Assembly: GCA_007135755.1 (NCBI GenBank)
Contig: SLIG01000087.1
Location: 1 to 41,616 of the forward strand
Origin: Cyanobium sp.
GTDB lineage: Bacteria > Cyanobacteriota > Cyanobacteriia > PCC-6307 > Cyanobiaceae
DNA length: 41,616 nucleotides
Direction: 5' to 3'
Part shown: positions 1 to 9,657 of the stretch, piece after piece
Numbering within the stretch: position 1 is the stretch's first letter
Layout: every line of letters begins with the position of its first letter
Translations under genes and position numbers: made by a program
The notes under the pieces: model-generated
The model's input: the letters and a program-made list of their open reading frames with translations, nothing else
Database searches by the model: none
What the model was told of the DNA's origin: nothing

Positions 1-382
1 CCCGTGAGTTGCAGTAAAGATGTGATTTGCATGGCGAGAATGAAGGCTAGGCGATATAGCTGACCCTCGCCGAGCGGCCTGTTCTGCACTGGAGATCGGG
101 GGTATTGAACCTTTGTTACTGAGCCCCAGAGCCCCTTGAGCATGGCCCTTATGCTGCGCCGAGCGGTCCCCTATCTGGGGTCTGGCCCCAGCCTCCACGG
201 TGGTTTTGGCAGTGCATTGCTCTTGGCGATTCCTCGCTTTCGGCGATTTCCTGCTGATGCCGCTGCGGCTGGAGCCCATGGATGCTCCGGCTCGTCCGGT
301 CTGTCCATGGGGCCCGATGGCGCTGCCGTTGTCCCTGGTTCCCAGCTCCTGGTGTCCAGCGGATGAGGCCTCGCTCCCCAGG

Positions 383-418
383 GGTGGGGACCCCCACCTC
401 GACTCTGTCCCTCGAGGA
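383..418 (+). promoter_or_regulatory. psaA 5' leader: alternative hairpins and Shine-Dalgarno GAGGA
   Basis: GGTGGGG(383-389)/CCCCACC(392-398) and CCTCGA(397-402)/TCGAGG(412-417); GAGGA at 414-418 lies 8 nt before the psaA ATG. Confidence 0.4.
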
Positions 419-426
419 ATCACTCG

Positions 427-2730
427 ATGACCATCAGCCCACCAGAGCGTGGGAAAAAGGCTGAGGCCATGGTCGACCGGAACCGCGTTCCGGCCACGTT
501 CGAGCTTTTCGAAAAGCCCGGGCATTTCGACCGCAGCCTGGCCAAAGGTCCCAAAACCACCACCTGGATTTGGAACCTCCACGCCAACGCTCACGACTTC
601 GACAGCCACACGAGCGACCTCGAAGAGGTCTCTCGCAAGATCTTCTCGGCTCACTTCGGCCACCTGGCCGTCATCTTCATCTGGCTGAGCGGCGCCTTCT
701 ATCACGGTGCCCGCTTCTCCAACTACACCGGCTGGCTGGCTGACCCCCTGCACGTCAAGCCATCAGCTCAGGTGGTCTGGCCGATCTTCGGCCAGGAAAT
801 CCTCAATGGTGATGTGGGGGCCGGGTTCAACGGCATTCAGATCACCTCCGGACTCTTCCATGTCTGGAGGGCCTGGGGCTTCACCAATGAGTTCCAGCTC
901 CTCTGCACCGCCATCGGTGCCCTGGTGATGGCCGGCCTGATGCTCAACGCCGGCGTCTTCCACTATCACAAGGCCGCCCCGAAGCTGGAGTGGTTCCAGA
1001 ACGTTGAGTCCATGCTCAACCACCACCTGGCTGGCCTGCTGGGTCTGGGCTCCCTGTCCTGGACGGGACACCTCCTGCATGTGTCCCTGCCCACCACGGC
1101 CCTGATGGATGCCATCGATGCCGGTGAGCCACTGTCCATCAACGGACAGACCATCGCCACCTATGGCGATATTCCGCTCCCCCACGAGTTCCTGAATCAG
1201 GACGTCATTTCCCAGCTGTACCCCGGTTTCGGTGCGGGCATCTCCGCCTTCTTCACCGGCAACTGGGCGGCCTACAGCGATTTCCTCACCTTCAAGGGCG
1301 GCCTCAACCCCGTCACCGGAAGCCTGTGGATGACCGACATCGCCCACCACCATCTGGCGATTGCGGTGCTGTTCATCGTGGCCGGTCACATGTACCGGAC
1401 CAACTGGGGCATCGGTCACAGCCTCAAGGAGATCCTGGAAGGCCAGAAGGGCGATCCCCTGCTGTTCCCAGCTCCCAACGGGCATGATGGCCTGTTCGAG
1501 TTCATGACGACCAGCTGGCATGCCCAGCTCGGTGTGAACCTGGCCCTGTTCGGTTCGCTCACCATCATCGTGGCGCATCACATGTATGCGATGCCGCCCT
1601 ATCCCTATATCGGGATCGACTACCCCACGCAGCTGTCACTGTTCACCCACCACATGTGGATCGGCGGCTTCCTCGTGGTTGGCGCTGGTGCCCACTCGGC
1701 CATCGCCATGGTGCGCGACTACGACCCTGCCAAGCACATCGACAATGTGCTCGACCGCGTGCTCAAGGCCCGTGATGCCCTGATCAGCCACCTCAACTGG
1801 GTGTGCATCTTCCTGGGCTTCCACAGCTTCGGCCTCTACATCCACAACGACACCATGCGTGCCCTGGGTCGTCCCCAGGACATGTTCAGTGACTCCGCCA
1901 TTGCCCTGAAGCCCATCTTCGCGCAGTGGATTCAGGGTCTCCACGCCGCTGCTGCCGGCACCACCGCTCCCAATGCCCTCGCGGGTGTGAGCGAGGTGTT
2001 CAACGGCTCCGTGGTGGCTGTGGGTGGCAAGGTGGCGGCGGGCCCGATTCCCCTGGGCACGGCGGACTTCATGGTCCACCACATCCACGCCTTCACGATC
2101 CACGTCACCGTGCTGATCCTGCTGAAGGGTGTGCTCTATGCCCGCAGCTCTCGCCTGGTTCCCGACAAGGCGAACCTGGGCTTCCGCTTCCCCTGCGACG
2201 GCCCCGGCCGTGGCGGTACCTGCCAGGTCTCAGCCTGGGACCACGTGTTCCTGGGCCTGTTCTGGATGTACAACTCCCTGTCGATCGTGATCTTCCACTT
2301 CTCCTGGAAGATGCAGAGCGACGTGTGGGGCACCGTCAACGCGGATGGCAGCGTCCAGCACATCACCAACGGCAACTTCGCCCAGAGCGCCATCACCATC
2401 AATGGCTGGCTGCGTGATTTCCTGTGGGCCCAGGCCGCACAGGTGATCAACAGCTATGGCTCCAGCTCCAGTGCCTATGGCCTGATGTTCCTGGGTTCCC
2501 ACTTCATCTGGGCCTTCAGCCTGATGTTCCTGTTCAGCGGCCGCGGCTACTGGCAGGAGCTCATCGAGTCCATCGTCTGGGCTCACAACAAGCTGAAGGT
2601 GGCGCCGGCCATCCAACCCCGTGCGCTCTCCATCACTCAGGGCCGTGCCGTGGGTGTCGCCCATTACCTACTGGGCGGTATCGCGACCACCTGGTCCTTC
2701 TTCCTGGCCCGCATGATTGCGGTCGGCTGA
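427..2730 (+). CDS. psaA: Photosystem I P700 chlorophyll a apoprotein A1
   Basis: 767 aa; PsaA N-terminus [10 protein letters not shown] cluster motif [12 protein letters not shown]; multi-pass membrane protein. Confidence 0.99.
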   Translation: MTISPPERGKKAEAMVDRNRVPATFELFEKPGHFDRSLAKGPKTTTWIWNLHANAHDFDSHTSDLEEVSRKIFSAHFGHLAVIFIWLSGAFYHGARFSNYTGWLADPLHVKPSAQVVWPIFGQEILNGDVGAGFNGIQITSGLFHVWRAWGFTNEFQLLCTAIGALVMAGLMLNAGVFHYHKAAPKLEWFQNVESMLNHHLAGLLGLGSLSWTGHLLHVSLPTTALMDAIDAGEPLSINGQTIATYGDIPLPHEFLNQDVISQLYPGFGAGISAFFTGNWAAYSDFLTFKGGLNPVTGSLWMTDIAHHHLAIAVLFIVAGHMYRTNWGIGHSLKEILEGQKGDPLLFPAPNGHDGLFEFMTTSWHAQLGVNLALFGSLTIIVAHHMYAMPPYPYIGIDYPTQLSLFTHHMWIGGFLVVGAGAHSAIAMVRDYDPAKHIDNVLDRVLKARDALISHLNWVCIFLGFHSFGLYIHNDTMRALGRPQDMFSDSAIALKPIFAQWIQGLHAAAAGTTAPNALAGVSEVFNGSVVAVGGKVAAGPIPLGTADFMVHHIHAFTIHVTVLILLKGVLYARSSRLVPDKANLGFRFPCDGPGRGGTCQVSAWDHVFLGLFWMYNSLSIVIFHFSWKMQSDVWGTVNADGSVQHITNGNFAQSAITINGWLRDFLWAQAAQVINSYGSSSSAYGLMFLGSHFIWAFSLMFLFSGRGYWQELIESIVWAHNKLKVAPAIQPRALSITQGRAVGVAHYLLGGIATTWSFFLARMIAVG

Positions 2731-2748
2731 CCTCTCTGACCTTTCCCA

Positions 2749-4977
2749 ATGGCAACGAAATTTCCTTCGTTCAGCCAGGGTCTGGCGCAGGACCCGACAA
2801 CCCGCCGTATTTGGTACGGGATTGCTACGGCTCACGACTTCGAGAGCCACGACGGCATGACCGAGGAGCGGCTTTACCAGAAGCTGTTCTCCACCCACTT
2901 CGGACACCTGGCCGTCATCGGCCTCTGGGTTTCGGGCAACCTGTTCCATATCGCCTGGCAGGGCAACTTTGAACAGTGGGTCGCCGATCCGCTGAATGTC
3001 CGTCCCATCGCTCACGCGATCTGGGATCCCCACTTCGGTGAAGGGGCCATCAGCGCCTTCACCCAGGCCGGGGCCTCCTCACCGGTGAATGTGGCCTACT
3101 CGGGCCTCTACCACTGGTGGTACACGATCGGCATGACCACCAATGCCGAGCTGTACCAAGGGGCCATCTTCATGATGATCCTCTCGGCGTGGGCACTCTT
3201 TGCCGGCTGGCTCCACCTCCAGCCAAAGTTCCGGCCTTCCCTGGCCTGGTTCAAGAACGCTGAATCCCGCCTCAACCACCACCTGGCGGTTCTGTTCGGC
3301 TTCAGCTCCATCGCCTGGACCGGCCACCTGGTCCACGTGGCCATCCCCGAGTCCCGCGGCCAGCACGTGGGTTGGGACAACTTCCTCTCGGTGTCACCGC
3401 ACCCGGCAGGCCTTGGTCCCTTCTTCACCGGCAACTGGGGCGTCTATGCCCAGAACCCCGACACCCAATACCAGGTGTTCGGGACCGCCGAAGGCTCCGG
3501 CAGCGCGATCCTCACCTTCCTGGGTGGTTTCCACCCGCAAACGGAAGCCCTCTGGCTCACTGACATCGCCCATCACCACCTGGCGATCGGCGTGATCTTC
3601 GTGATCGCCGGCCACATGTACCGCACAAATTTCGGTATCGGCCACTCGATCCGCGAGATCCTCGAGGCCCACAATCCCCCCAAGGGAACGCCCTTCGGCG
3701 GTGCCCTCGGAGCCGGACACAGGGGTCTGTACGACACCGTCAACAACTCGCTGCACTTCCAACTCGGCCTGGCCCTGGCCAGCCTTGGTGTGGTCACGAG
3801 CCTGGTGGCGCAGCACATGTATGCGCTGCCGTCCTACGCCTTCATCGCCAAGGACTACACCACCCAGGCAGCCCTCTACACCCACCACCAGTACATCGCC
3901 ATCTTCCTGATGTGCGGTGCCTTCGCCCACGGCGCGATCTTCTTCATCCGTGACTACGACCCCGAGGCCAACAAGAACAACGTTCTGGCCCGGATGCTCG
4001 AGCACAAGGAAGCGATCATCAGCCACCTGAGCTGGGTCTCCCTGTTCCTCGGTTTCCACACCCTGGGCCTCTACGTCCACAACGACGTGGTTGTGGCCTT
4101 CGGTACCCCCGAGAAGCAGATCCTGATCGAACCTGTGTTCGCCCAGTTCGTGCAGGCCTCCTCAGGCAAGGCCCTCTACGGCATGGATGTGCTGCTCTCC
4201 AACTCCGAGAGCATCGCCTCCACCGCCTGGCCCAACTACGGCGCCGTCTGGCTCCCCGGTTGGCTGGAGAGCCTCAACTCGGGCACCAACTCCCTGTTCC
4301 TCCAGATCGGTCCTGGTGACTTCCTGGTGCACCACGCCATCGCGCTTGGTCTCCACACCACCACTCTGATCCTGGTGAAGGGCGCCCTGGATGCCCGCGG
4401 TTCGAAGCTGATGCCCGACAAGAAGGACTTCGGCTACTCCTTCCCCTGCGACGGCCCCGGCCGTGGCGGCACCTGCGACATCAGCGCCTGGGACGCCTTC
4501 TACCTGGCTGTGTTCTGGGCCCTGAACACCGTGGGTTGGGTCACCTTCTACTGGCACTGGAAGCACCTGGCCATCTGGCAGGGCAACGTGGCCCAGTTCA
4601 ACGAATCCAGCACCTACCTCATGGGCTGGTTCCGTGACTACCTGTGGCTCAACAGCTCCCAGCTGATCAACGGCTACAACCCGGCCGGCACCAACAACCT
4701 GGCTGTCTGGGCCTGGATGTTCCTGTTCGGTCACCTGGTGTGGGCCACCGGCTTCATGTTCCTGATCTCCTGGCGGGGCTACTGGCAGGAACTGATCGAG
4801 ACCATCGTCTGGGCTCACCAGCGCACTCCGCTCGCCAACCTGGTGGGCTGGCGCGACAAGCCCGTGGCTCTCTCGATCGTCCAGGCTCGTGTGGTGGGTC
4901 TGGCTCACTTCACCGTGGGCTACTTCCTCACCTACGCCGCCTTCCTGATCGCCTCAACAGCTGGCAAGTTCGGCTGA
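2749..4977 (+). CDS. psaB: Photosystem I P700 chlorophyll a apoprotein A2
   Basis: 742 aa; N-terminus [58 protein letters not shown] motif; 18 bp after psaA. Confidence 0.99.
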   Translation: MATKFPSFSQGLAQDPTTRRIWYGIATAHDFESHDGMTEERLYQKLFSTHFGHLAVIGLWVSGNLFHIAWQGNFEQWVADPLNVRPIAHAIWDPHFGEGAISAFTQAGASSPVNVAYSGLYHWWYTIGMTTNAELYQGAIFMMILSAWALFAGWLHLQPKFRPSLAWFKNAESRLNHHLAVLFGFSSIAWTGHLVHVAIPESRGQHVGWDNFLSVSPHPAGLGPFFTGNWGVYAQNPDTQYQVFGTAEGSGSAILTFLGGFHPQTEALWLTDIAHHHLAIGVIFVIAGHMYRTNFGIGHSIREILEAHNPPKGTPFGGALGAGHRGLYDTVNNSLHFQLGLALASLGVVTSLVAQHMYALPSYAFIAKDYTTQAALYTHHQYIAIFLMCGAFAHGAIFFIRDYDPEANKNNVLARMLEHKEAIISHLSWVSLFLGFHTLGLYVHNDVVVAFGTPEKQILIEPVFAQFVQASSGKALYGMDVLLSNSESIASTAWPNYGAVWLPGWLESLNSGTNSLFLQIGPGDFLVHHAIALGLHTTTLILVKGALDARGSKLMPDKKDFGYSFPCDGPGRGGTCDISAWDAFYLAVFWALNTVGWVTFYWHWKHLAIWQGNVAQFNESSTYLMGWFRDYLWLNSSQLINGYNPAGTNNLAVWAWMFLFGHLVWATGFMFLISWRGYWQELIETIVWAHQRTPLANLVGWRDKPVALSIVQARVVGLAHFTVGYFLTYAAFLIASTAGKFG

Positions 4978-5014
4978 TCTTCAGCCAGCTCCTGCTCCCA
5001 CTCGAGGGACATTC

Positions 5015-5041
5015 AACCCCGGCTCCAGCCGGGGTTTTTTT
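5015..5041 (+). terminator. Rho-independent terminator of psaAB
   Basis: CCCCGGCT-CC-AGCCGGGG followed by TTTTTTT. Confidence 0.9.
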
Positions 5042-5114
5042 CATGTCTGGCGCCAGGCTCCAGCCAACGCCAAGGCCAGTTCCAGCCCCATCGCCAGCCC
5101 CGGCATCAGATCAC

Positions 5115-5429
5115 TCACTCAGGCTGGCTTCGGCTGGCTTCCAGGTAGTTGCTGCGCACGTAGGCCCAGTCTTCACAGCGCAGTTCGTCACCGTCGGTGA
5201 CGGCCCGTTCACCGTGCTGGCACTCCACCATCGCCTGATGGCCCTGGCGCATCAGTTCCTCGTTGAGCCTGGCGTTGCAACCGCCGAGGGCCATCCCGAG
5301 CGGTAGCAGGCTGGCCAACAGGGCCCGTGCCCGCTGCTTCGTTCTGCGCTGCTCCGCCGGTGTTGGCCGTGGGCCCTGGGTGGTTCGGCTGGGCTGACGC
5401 CGGGGCAGGGAGGGGTGTGACAAGTCCAT
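5115..5429 (-). CDS. Putative small lipoprotein, cyanobacterial hypothetical
   Basis: In-frame ATG at 5429 (MDLSHPSLP...) of the longer track ORF; lipobox-like LALGGC after a hydrophobic stretch (LLASLLPLGMALGGC). Confidence 0.6.
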   Translation of the reverse strand: MDLSHPSLPRRQPSRTTQGPRPTPAEQRRTKQRARALLASLLPLGMALGGCNARLNEELMRQGHQAMVECQHGERAVTDGDELRCEDWAYVRSNYLEASRSQPE

Positions 5430-5430
5430 G

Positions 5431-5454
5431 AAAAAAGCCCCGCGGAGCGGGGCT
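5431..5454 (-). terminator. Rho-independent terminator downstream of psaL
   Basis: On minus: AGCCCCGC-TCC-GCGGGGCT followed by TTTTT. Confidence 0.88.
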
Positions 5455-5531
5455 GGCGACGGTTGCAAGTGGAATGGAACAAGTGGAATGGCAAGAGAGG
5501 CCGCTGAAGGCCTCCTGACGGAGCCTCCCGT

Positions 5532-6020
5532 TCAGCCGGCGCTCCACACACCGCCCAGGTGGGCCAGGGGGCTGTTGAGGGCAATGCTGGCCAGGAACCA
5601 GGCAAACGCGGCGCCGCCGCAGCCACCAAGCCAGAAGCCGCTGGCGAACTCGGCCCAGCCGGCCTTGGTGAACAGGTCGGCGGGAGGGTTGTCGATGGTG
5701 GCATCGGCCGGCTGCACGTTGGGGCCGCTCCCGGCCGTGCCGTAGATCGAGAGGCAGACGGTGAGGATCGACACCAGCCCGATCGCCCCCAGCAGGCCGG
5801 CGGTGGCGGCGTAGTCGGTCATGCGCAGGGGGCCGGTGAAGGCGAAGGGCCCATAGAGGAGGTAGCCATGGGCCATGCCCACTTCCAGGCCCCGGCGGTT
5901 GGGAGACAGGGAGGGGCGATAGGCGGGCAGGGCGTTCAGGAACGCCTTGCTGAAGTAGCTGCTGTTGACGGGGGTGGCCAGATTGCCGACGCAGGGGTCG
6001 GCCACGGGGGTCACGGTCAT
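5532..6020 (-). CDS. psaL: Photosystem I reaction center subunit XI
   Basis: 162 aa; PsaL features ([42 protein letters not shown]). Confidence 0.97.
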   Translation of the reverse strand: MTVTPVADPCVGNLATPVNSSYFSKAFLNALPAYRPSLSPNRRGLEVGMAHGYLLYGPFAFTGPLRMTDYAATAGLLGAIGLVSILTVCLSIYGTAGSGPNVQPADATIDNPPADLFTKAGWAEFASGFWLGGCGGAAFAWFLASIALNSPLAHLGGVWSAG

Positions 6021-6069
6021 GGGGTGGTGGAAGGGGGCTGGACGGTGCAGGGTGGATGGAGGGGCCGCC

Positions 6070-6186
6070 TCACTCGGTGGCTTCGATCACGTTGAACAGC
6101 AGGGCCATGGCTACCGCTGCGCCGAGAATGCCCACGAGCGGAACCAGCACGGACGGCATCCAGGCGGCAGCAAAATCTCCAGACAT
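6070..6186 (-). CDS. psaI: Photosystem I reaction center subunit VIII
   Basis: 38-aa ORF absent from the supplied track: [38 protein letters not shown]; single TM helix; directly upstream of psaL. Confidence 0.93.
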   Translation of the reverse strand: MSGDFAAAWMPSVLVPLVGILGAAVAMALLFNVIEATE

Positions 6187-6276
6187 GACAGGGGCCGATA
6201 CTTACCATCGGCACTGTAAAGATCGCCGCTGGAGCCGCCTTTCGGGCGCCCCAGTGGCGACATAAAAGTTCAATCC

Positions 6277-6801
6277 ATGGGTCCGTCGATCGTTGCCGGG
6301 GCCGCCGCCCTGCTGCTGGTGCTCACCTGGAGCCTGCGGCGTCGCACACCACCCGCGCTGCTGCGCAGCACCGATGCCAGTGCCATCGCCGCGCTCAACC
6401 GGGCTCAGATTGCCCTGTTGCGCCAGGATTCAGGCTCCAGCGACGCAGGGCCTGCCGGCGCTGGGGCCGATGCGGTGGACGCTCCGGCCTCCAGGGCCGC
6501 TGGGGCGGGCGATGGTTCCATGCCCCCCCGCGCCGACGTCCGCCAGCGCGCCCAGCTCAGGTCTCGCCTGGAGCGGCAGCTGCGCGGGGATGGGACGCAA
6601 CGCCAGCAGGCCATGGCTATCGCCCGCCGCTGGGGTCAGCCGGATGCCCTGCCAGTGCTGCGCCGCGGCCTGCGCGATGTGGATCTCCGCGTGGTGGCGG
6701 AGGCGGCTCTGGGCCTGGAGCGCTTCCGCTGCTGCCCCCGGGCGGCCGCCACTGCGGGCCCTCAGCCGCCGCTGCCCCGCAACGTCTCGCGCACCCGGTA
6801 G
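6277..6801 (+). CDS. HEAT-repeat-like hypothetical protein with N-terminal TM segment
   Basis: 174 aa; N-terminal hydrophobic segment; RRWGQPDALPVLRRGLRDVDLRVVAEAALGLERF resembles a HEAT repeat. Confidence 0.6.
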   Translation: MGPSIVAGAAALLLVLTWSLRRRTPPALLRSTDASAIAALNRAQIALLRQDSGSSDAGPAGAGADAVDAPASRAAGAGDGSMPPRADVRQRAQLRSRLERQLRGDGTQRQQAMAIARRWGQPDALPVLRRGLRDVDLRVVAEAALGLERFRCCPRAAATAGPQPPLPRNVSRTR

Positions 6802-7712
6802 ATCGGTCGCCCCTGGCTTTCGTGATAGGTGCGCATCTGCAGCTCGGCCAGCAGGCCGAAGCAGAACAGCTGCACACCGGTGAGGAAGCTGATCAGGGCC
6901 ATCAGCAGCAGGGGCCGATCTCCCAGGTCGGTGCCCAGGATCAACTTCTCACCCACCAGCCAGAGGCTGATCAGCAGCCCCCCGCCCATCGCCGCCAGGC
7001 CGCCACCGCCGAACACGTGCATGGGGCGCGTGAGGAAGCGTTTCATGAACCACACCGTGAGCAGGTCCATCAGCACCCGGTAGGTGCGGTCGATGCCGTA
7101 GTTGCTGTGGCCGAAGCGGCGGGGCTGATGGTTCACCCGCACCTCGGCGATCCTGGCGCCCTCGATCGCCGCCAGGGCGGGCAGGAAGCGATGCAGCTCG
7201 CCGTAGAGGTTGAGATCGGCGACCACCTCGCGCCGGTAGGCCTTCAGGGAACAGCCGTAGTCGTGCAGGCGCAGGCCGGTGACGCGCCCGATCAGCCGGT
7301 TGGCGAGTCTGCTGGGCAGCAGGCGGCTGAGTGCCGCGTCCTGGCGCCGGTGGCGCCAGCCGCTCACCAGGTCGTATCCCTCCTCGAGGCGTCGCAGCAG
7401 GAGGGGGATGTCACGAGGGTCGTTCTGCAGATCGCCGTCGAGGGTCACGATCACCTCCCCCCGGCTGGTGTCGAAGCCGGCGGCCATGGCGGCCGTCTGG
7501 CCGTAGTTGCGGCGCAGCAGCACCGCCACCAGCTCGGGCACCTCGCTCTGCAGCTGCCGCAGCACCCCCGGTGTGCCATCCCCCGAACCGTCATCCACCA
7601 GCACCAGCTCGAAGCCCAGTCCCAGCGGACGCAGGGCATCGAGCAGGTCCCGCACCAGCAGCGGCAGGGTCTGTTCCTCGTTGTAGAGCGGCACCACCAC
7701 GGAGAGATCCAC
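6762..7712 (-). CDS. Family 2 glycosyltransferase (Dpm1/GtrB-like) with C-terminal TM helices
   Basis: MDLSVVVPLYNEEQTLP, VDDGSGDGT, TLDGDLQNDPRDIP motifs; two C-terminal hydrophobic segments. Confidence 0.93.
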   Translation of the reverse strand: MDLSVVVPLYNEEQTLPLLVRDLLDALRPLGLGFELVLVDDGSGDGTPGVLRQLQSEVPELVAVLLRRNYGQTAAMAAGFDTSRGEVIVTLDGDLQNDPRDIPLLLRRLEEGYDLVSGWRHRRQDAALSRLLPSRLANRLIGRVTGLRLHDYGCSLKAYRREVVADLNLYGELHRFLPALAAIEGARIAEVRVNHQPRRFGHSNYGIDRTYRVLMDLLTVWFMKRFLTRPMHVFGGGGLAAMGGGLLISLWLVGEKLILGTDLGDRPLLLMALISFLTGVQLFCFGLLAELQMRTYHESQGRPIYRVRETLRGSGG

Positions 7713-7736
7713 AGCACTGCGGCAGTTGCGGGGAAC

Positions 7737-8549
7737 CTACGCGGGCAGGGGGCTGCCGTCGTGGCAGCGCATCACCCGCCCGGCGCCGCGCAGCTCGCGG
7801 CGGTAGTGCTGGGCCACCGGGTGCCGGTTGCGGGGGTTGAGGTCGTCGGTGCCGAGGCCGTTGCGGCCATGCTCCCGGCCCGAGCTGTGCAGGTAGCGGC
7901 CTCCGCCCAGGTGCAGTCCCACGTGGGTGCAGCGCCGCGGGCTGCCGAAGAAGATCAGATCACCCGGCTGCAGCAGCTGGACCTGGCCCGGCCGCACGGC
8001 CACCGGCTGGCAGAAGCGCTCCTGCAGGTAGGCGTCCCGCGGCAGCCAGATGCCAACGCTGGCGAAGGCGGCCTGAACCATGCCGGAGCAGTCGAAGTCG
8101 GGGCCGAGGGTGCCGCCCCACAGATAGGTGTTGGGGCGCTCGGCCGCCTCCAGGGCCCAGCCGAGCACCTGGCTGAGGAGCGGTTGGATGGCGGTGCGCT
8201 GCAACAGTCGCGGCCGGGGGCGGCTGGCGGCCACGGCGATCCCGAGCAGGGCTTCGGGGTTCACCCAGCCTGGGTAGCCATCCTCCAGCAGCCGCACCTG
8301 CAGCCGTTGCCCCGCAGCGCTGGTGGCGGCTGCCGGGCCAAGCACCTGCAGGCGCCGACCCGCTCCGGCCTGGGTGGCCAGGCCCTCGCCCCTGGGCCAG
8401 GCATGGAGATCAAGGGCTGCCTGCAGTTCCCAGATGCTGCCGGGCCGCAGCAGCTCCCGTGCCACCGGCGTTCCCGCCTCTGGCCCGCTGCCGCCTGGCA
8501 TGCCGGGGCCGGGGGTGGCGCCGACTGACTCGAGGGGCAGGGAGGGCAT
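7737..8549 (-). CDS. NlpC/P60 family cell-wall endopeptidase
   Basis: Catalytic motifs DFDCSGMVQ, THVGLHLGGG, YLHSSG; SH3-like N-terminal region. Confidence 0.9.
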   Translation of the reverse strand: MPSLPLESVGATPGPGMPGGSGPEAGTPVARELLRPGSIWELQAALDLHAWPRGEGLATQAGAGRRLQVLGPAAATSAAGQRLQVRLLEDGYPGWVNPEALLGIAVAASRPRPRLLQRTAIQPLLSQVLGWALEAAERPNTYLWGGTLGPDFDCSGMVQAAFASVGIWLPRDAYLQERFCQPVAVRPGQVQLLQPGDLIFFGSPRRCTHVGLHLGGGRYLHSSGREHGRNGLGTDDLNPRNRHPVAQHYRRELRGAGRVMRCHDGSPLPA

Positions 8550-8581
8550 GCCTAATCTCGCCGCAACGGTTGCCGGAAGTG

Positions 8582-9487
8582 ATGGCGTTCTACAGCCCCA
8601 GTCCGGCCATGGACCAGACCCTGGCGGATCTCGTGCGGGCGCTGGAACTGCAGGGCCGCACCGGCCTGGGCCAGAGGCTTTCGATCACCTGGGTGCGCTA
8701 CCCGAGCTCCCCGCGGCTGTCCGGAGCGGCCGCAGGTACTGGAGCGAGCTGGGCGGGCAGCCGTCAGCGCTACCCGGCCAGCGTGGTGAAGCTGGTGTAT
8801 CTGATCGCCGCCGAAGCCTGGCTGCAGGACGATCTGCTGGTGGACGAGCCTGAGCTGCGCCGCGCCCTGGCGGCGATGATTCAGGACTCCAGCAACGACG
8901 CCACCGGGCTGGTGGTGGATCTGCTCAGCGGCACCACCAGCGGTCCGGCGCTGCCGGCGGCGGCGATGGTCGGCTGGATCGAGCAGCGCCAGCTGGTGAA
9001 CCGCTGGCTGGCCGGACTGGGCTGGCCTGAACTGGAGGGCGTGAACGCCTGCCAGAAGACCTGGGGCGACGGGCCCTTCGGCCGCGAGCTCGAGTTCTAC
9101 GGCGCCAGCCTGGAGAACCGCAACCGCCTCAGCAGTGAGGCCACGGCCCGGATGCTGGAGGCCGTGATGGCCTCGGCTCTGGTGTCGCCGCCGGCCTGCG
9201 GGCGGATGCAGGCCCTGCTGGACCGCAGTCTCGATCCCGGCCTGCGGGCGGCCGATCCGGAAAACCAGGTGGATGGGTTTCTCGGTGAGGGCCTGCCGCC
9301 GGGATCCCTGCTGTGGAGCAAGGCCGGCTGGATGAGCCAGGCCCGCCACGATGCCGCCTACGTCGAGGCGGAGGATCACAACCCCTTCGTGCTGGTGGTG
9401 TTCAGTGAGGGTGAGGCCTGCGCGGCCGACACCACCCTGCTGCCCGAGATCTCCCGCAGGCTCAGTGCCGCCTGCAGGGTTGGGTGA
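8582..9487 (+). CDS. Beta-lactamase class A-like serine hydrolase
   Basis: SxxK (SVVK), SxN (SSN in MIQDSSNDATG), KTG-like KAG (LLWSKAGW). ATG at 8582 chosen within the 8459 track ORF. Confidence 0.85.
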   Translation: MAFYSPSPAMDQTLADLVRALELQGRTGLGQRLSITWVRYPSSPRLSGAAAGTGASWAGSRQRYPASVVKLVYLIAAEAWLQDDLLVDEPELRRALAAMIQDSSNDATGLVVDLLSGTTSGPALPAAAMVGWIEQRQLVNRWLAGLGWPELEGVNACQKTWGDGPFGRELEFYGASLENRNRLSSEATARMLEAVMASALVSPPACGRMQALLDRSLDPGLRAADPENQVDGFLGEGLPPGSLLWSKAGWMSQARHDAAYVEAEDHNPFVLVVFSEGEACAADTTLLPEISRRLSAACRVG

Positions 9488-9509
9488 GGGGTCGTGGGTG
9501 AGGAACAAC

Positions 9510-9597
9510 GGAGAGGGAGGGATTCGAACCCTCGACAGAAGTTGCCTCCTGTAACTCCTTAGCAGGGAGCCGCTTTCAACCGCTCAGCCACCTCTCC
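9510..9597 (-). tRNA. tRNA-Ser(GCU)
   Basis: Class II tRNA: GGAGAGG acceptor, CTCCC-TGCTAAG-GAG anticodon arm with GCT, variable arm, GGTTCGAATCC T-arm. Confidence 0.97.
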
Positions 9598-9657
9598 AGC
9601 GGCTTCAGGAGCTTACCTGAACGCACCGGTCCGTCCGGCTCTCCGATGGCTGCCGCC

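Noticed and set aside
136-464. Short overlapping ORFs upstream of psaA
   Set aside because: No recognisable protein features and multiple competing frames; better explained as leader DNA.
763-1581. 272-aa minus-strand ORF antisense to psaA
   Set aside because: No family resemblance, His/Gln/Gly-rich shadow composition typical of GC-rich antisense frames, and psaA is unambiguous.
6822-8528. 568-aa plus-strand ORF
   Set aside because: Antisense to glycosyltransferase and NlpC/P60 genes with intact catalytic motifs.
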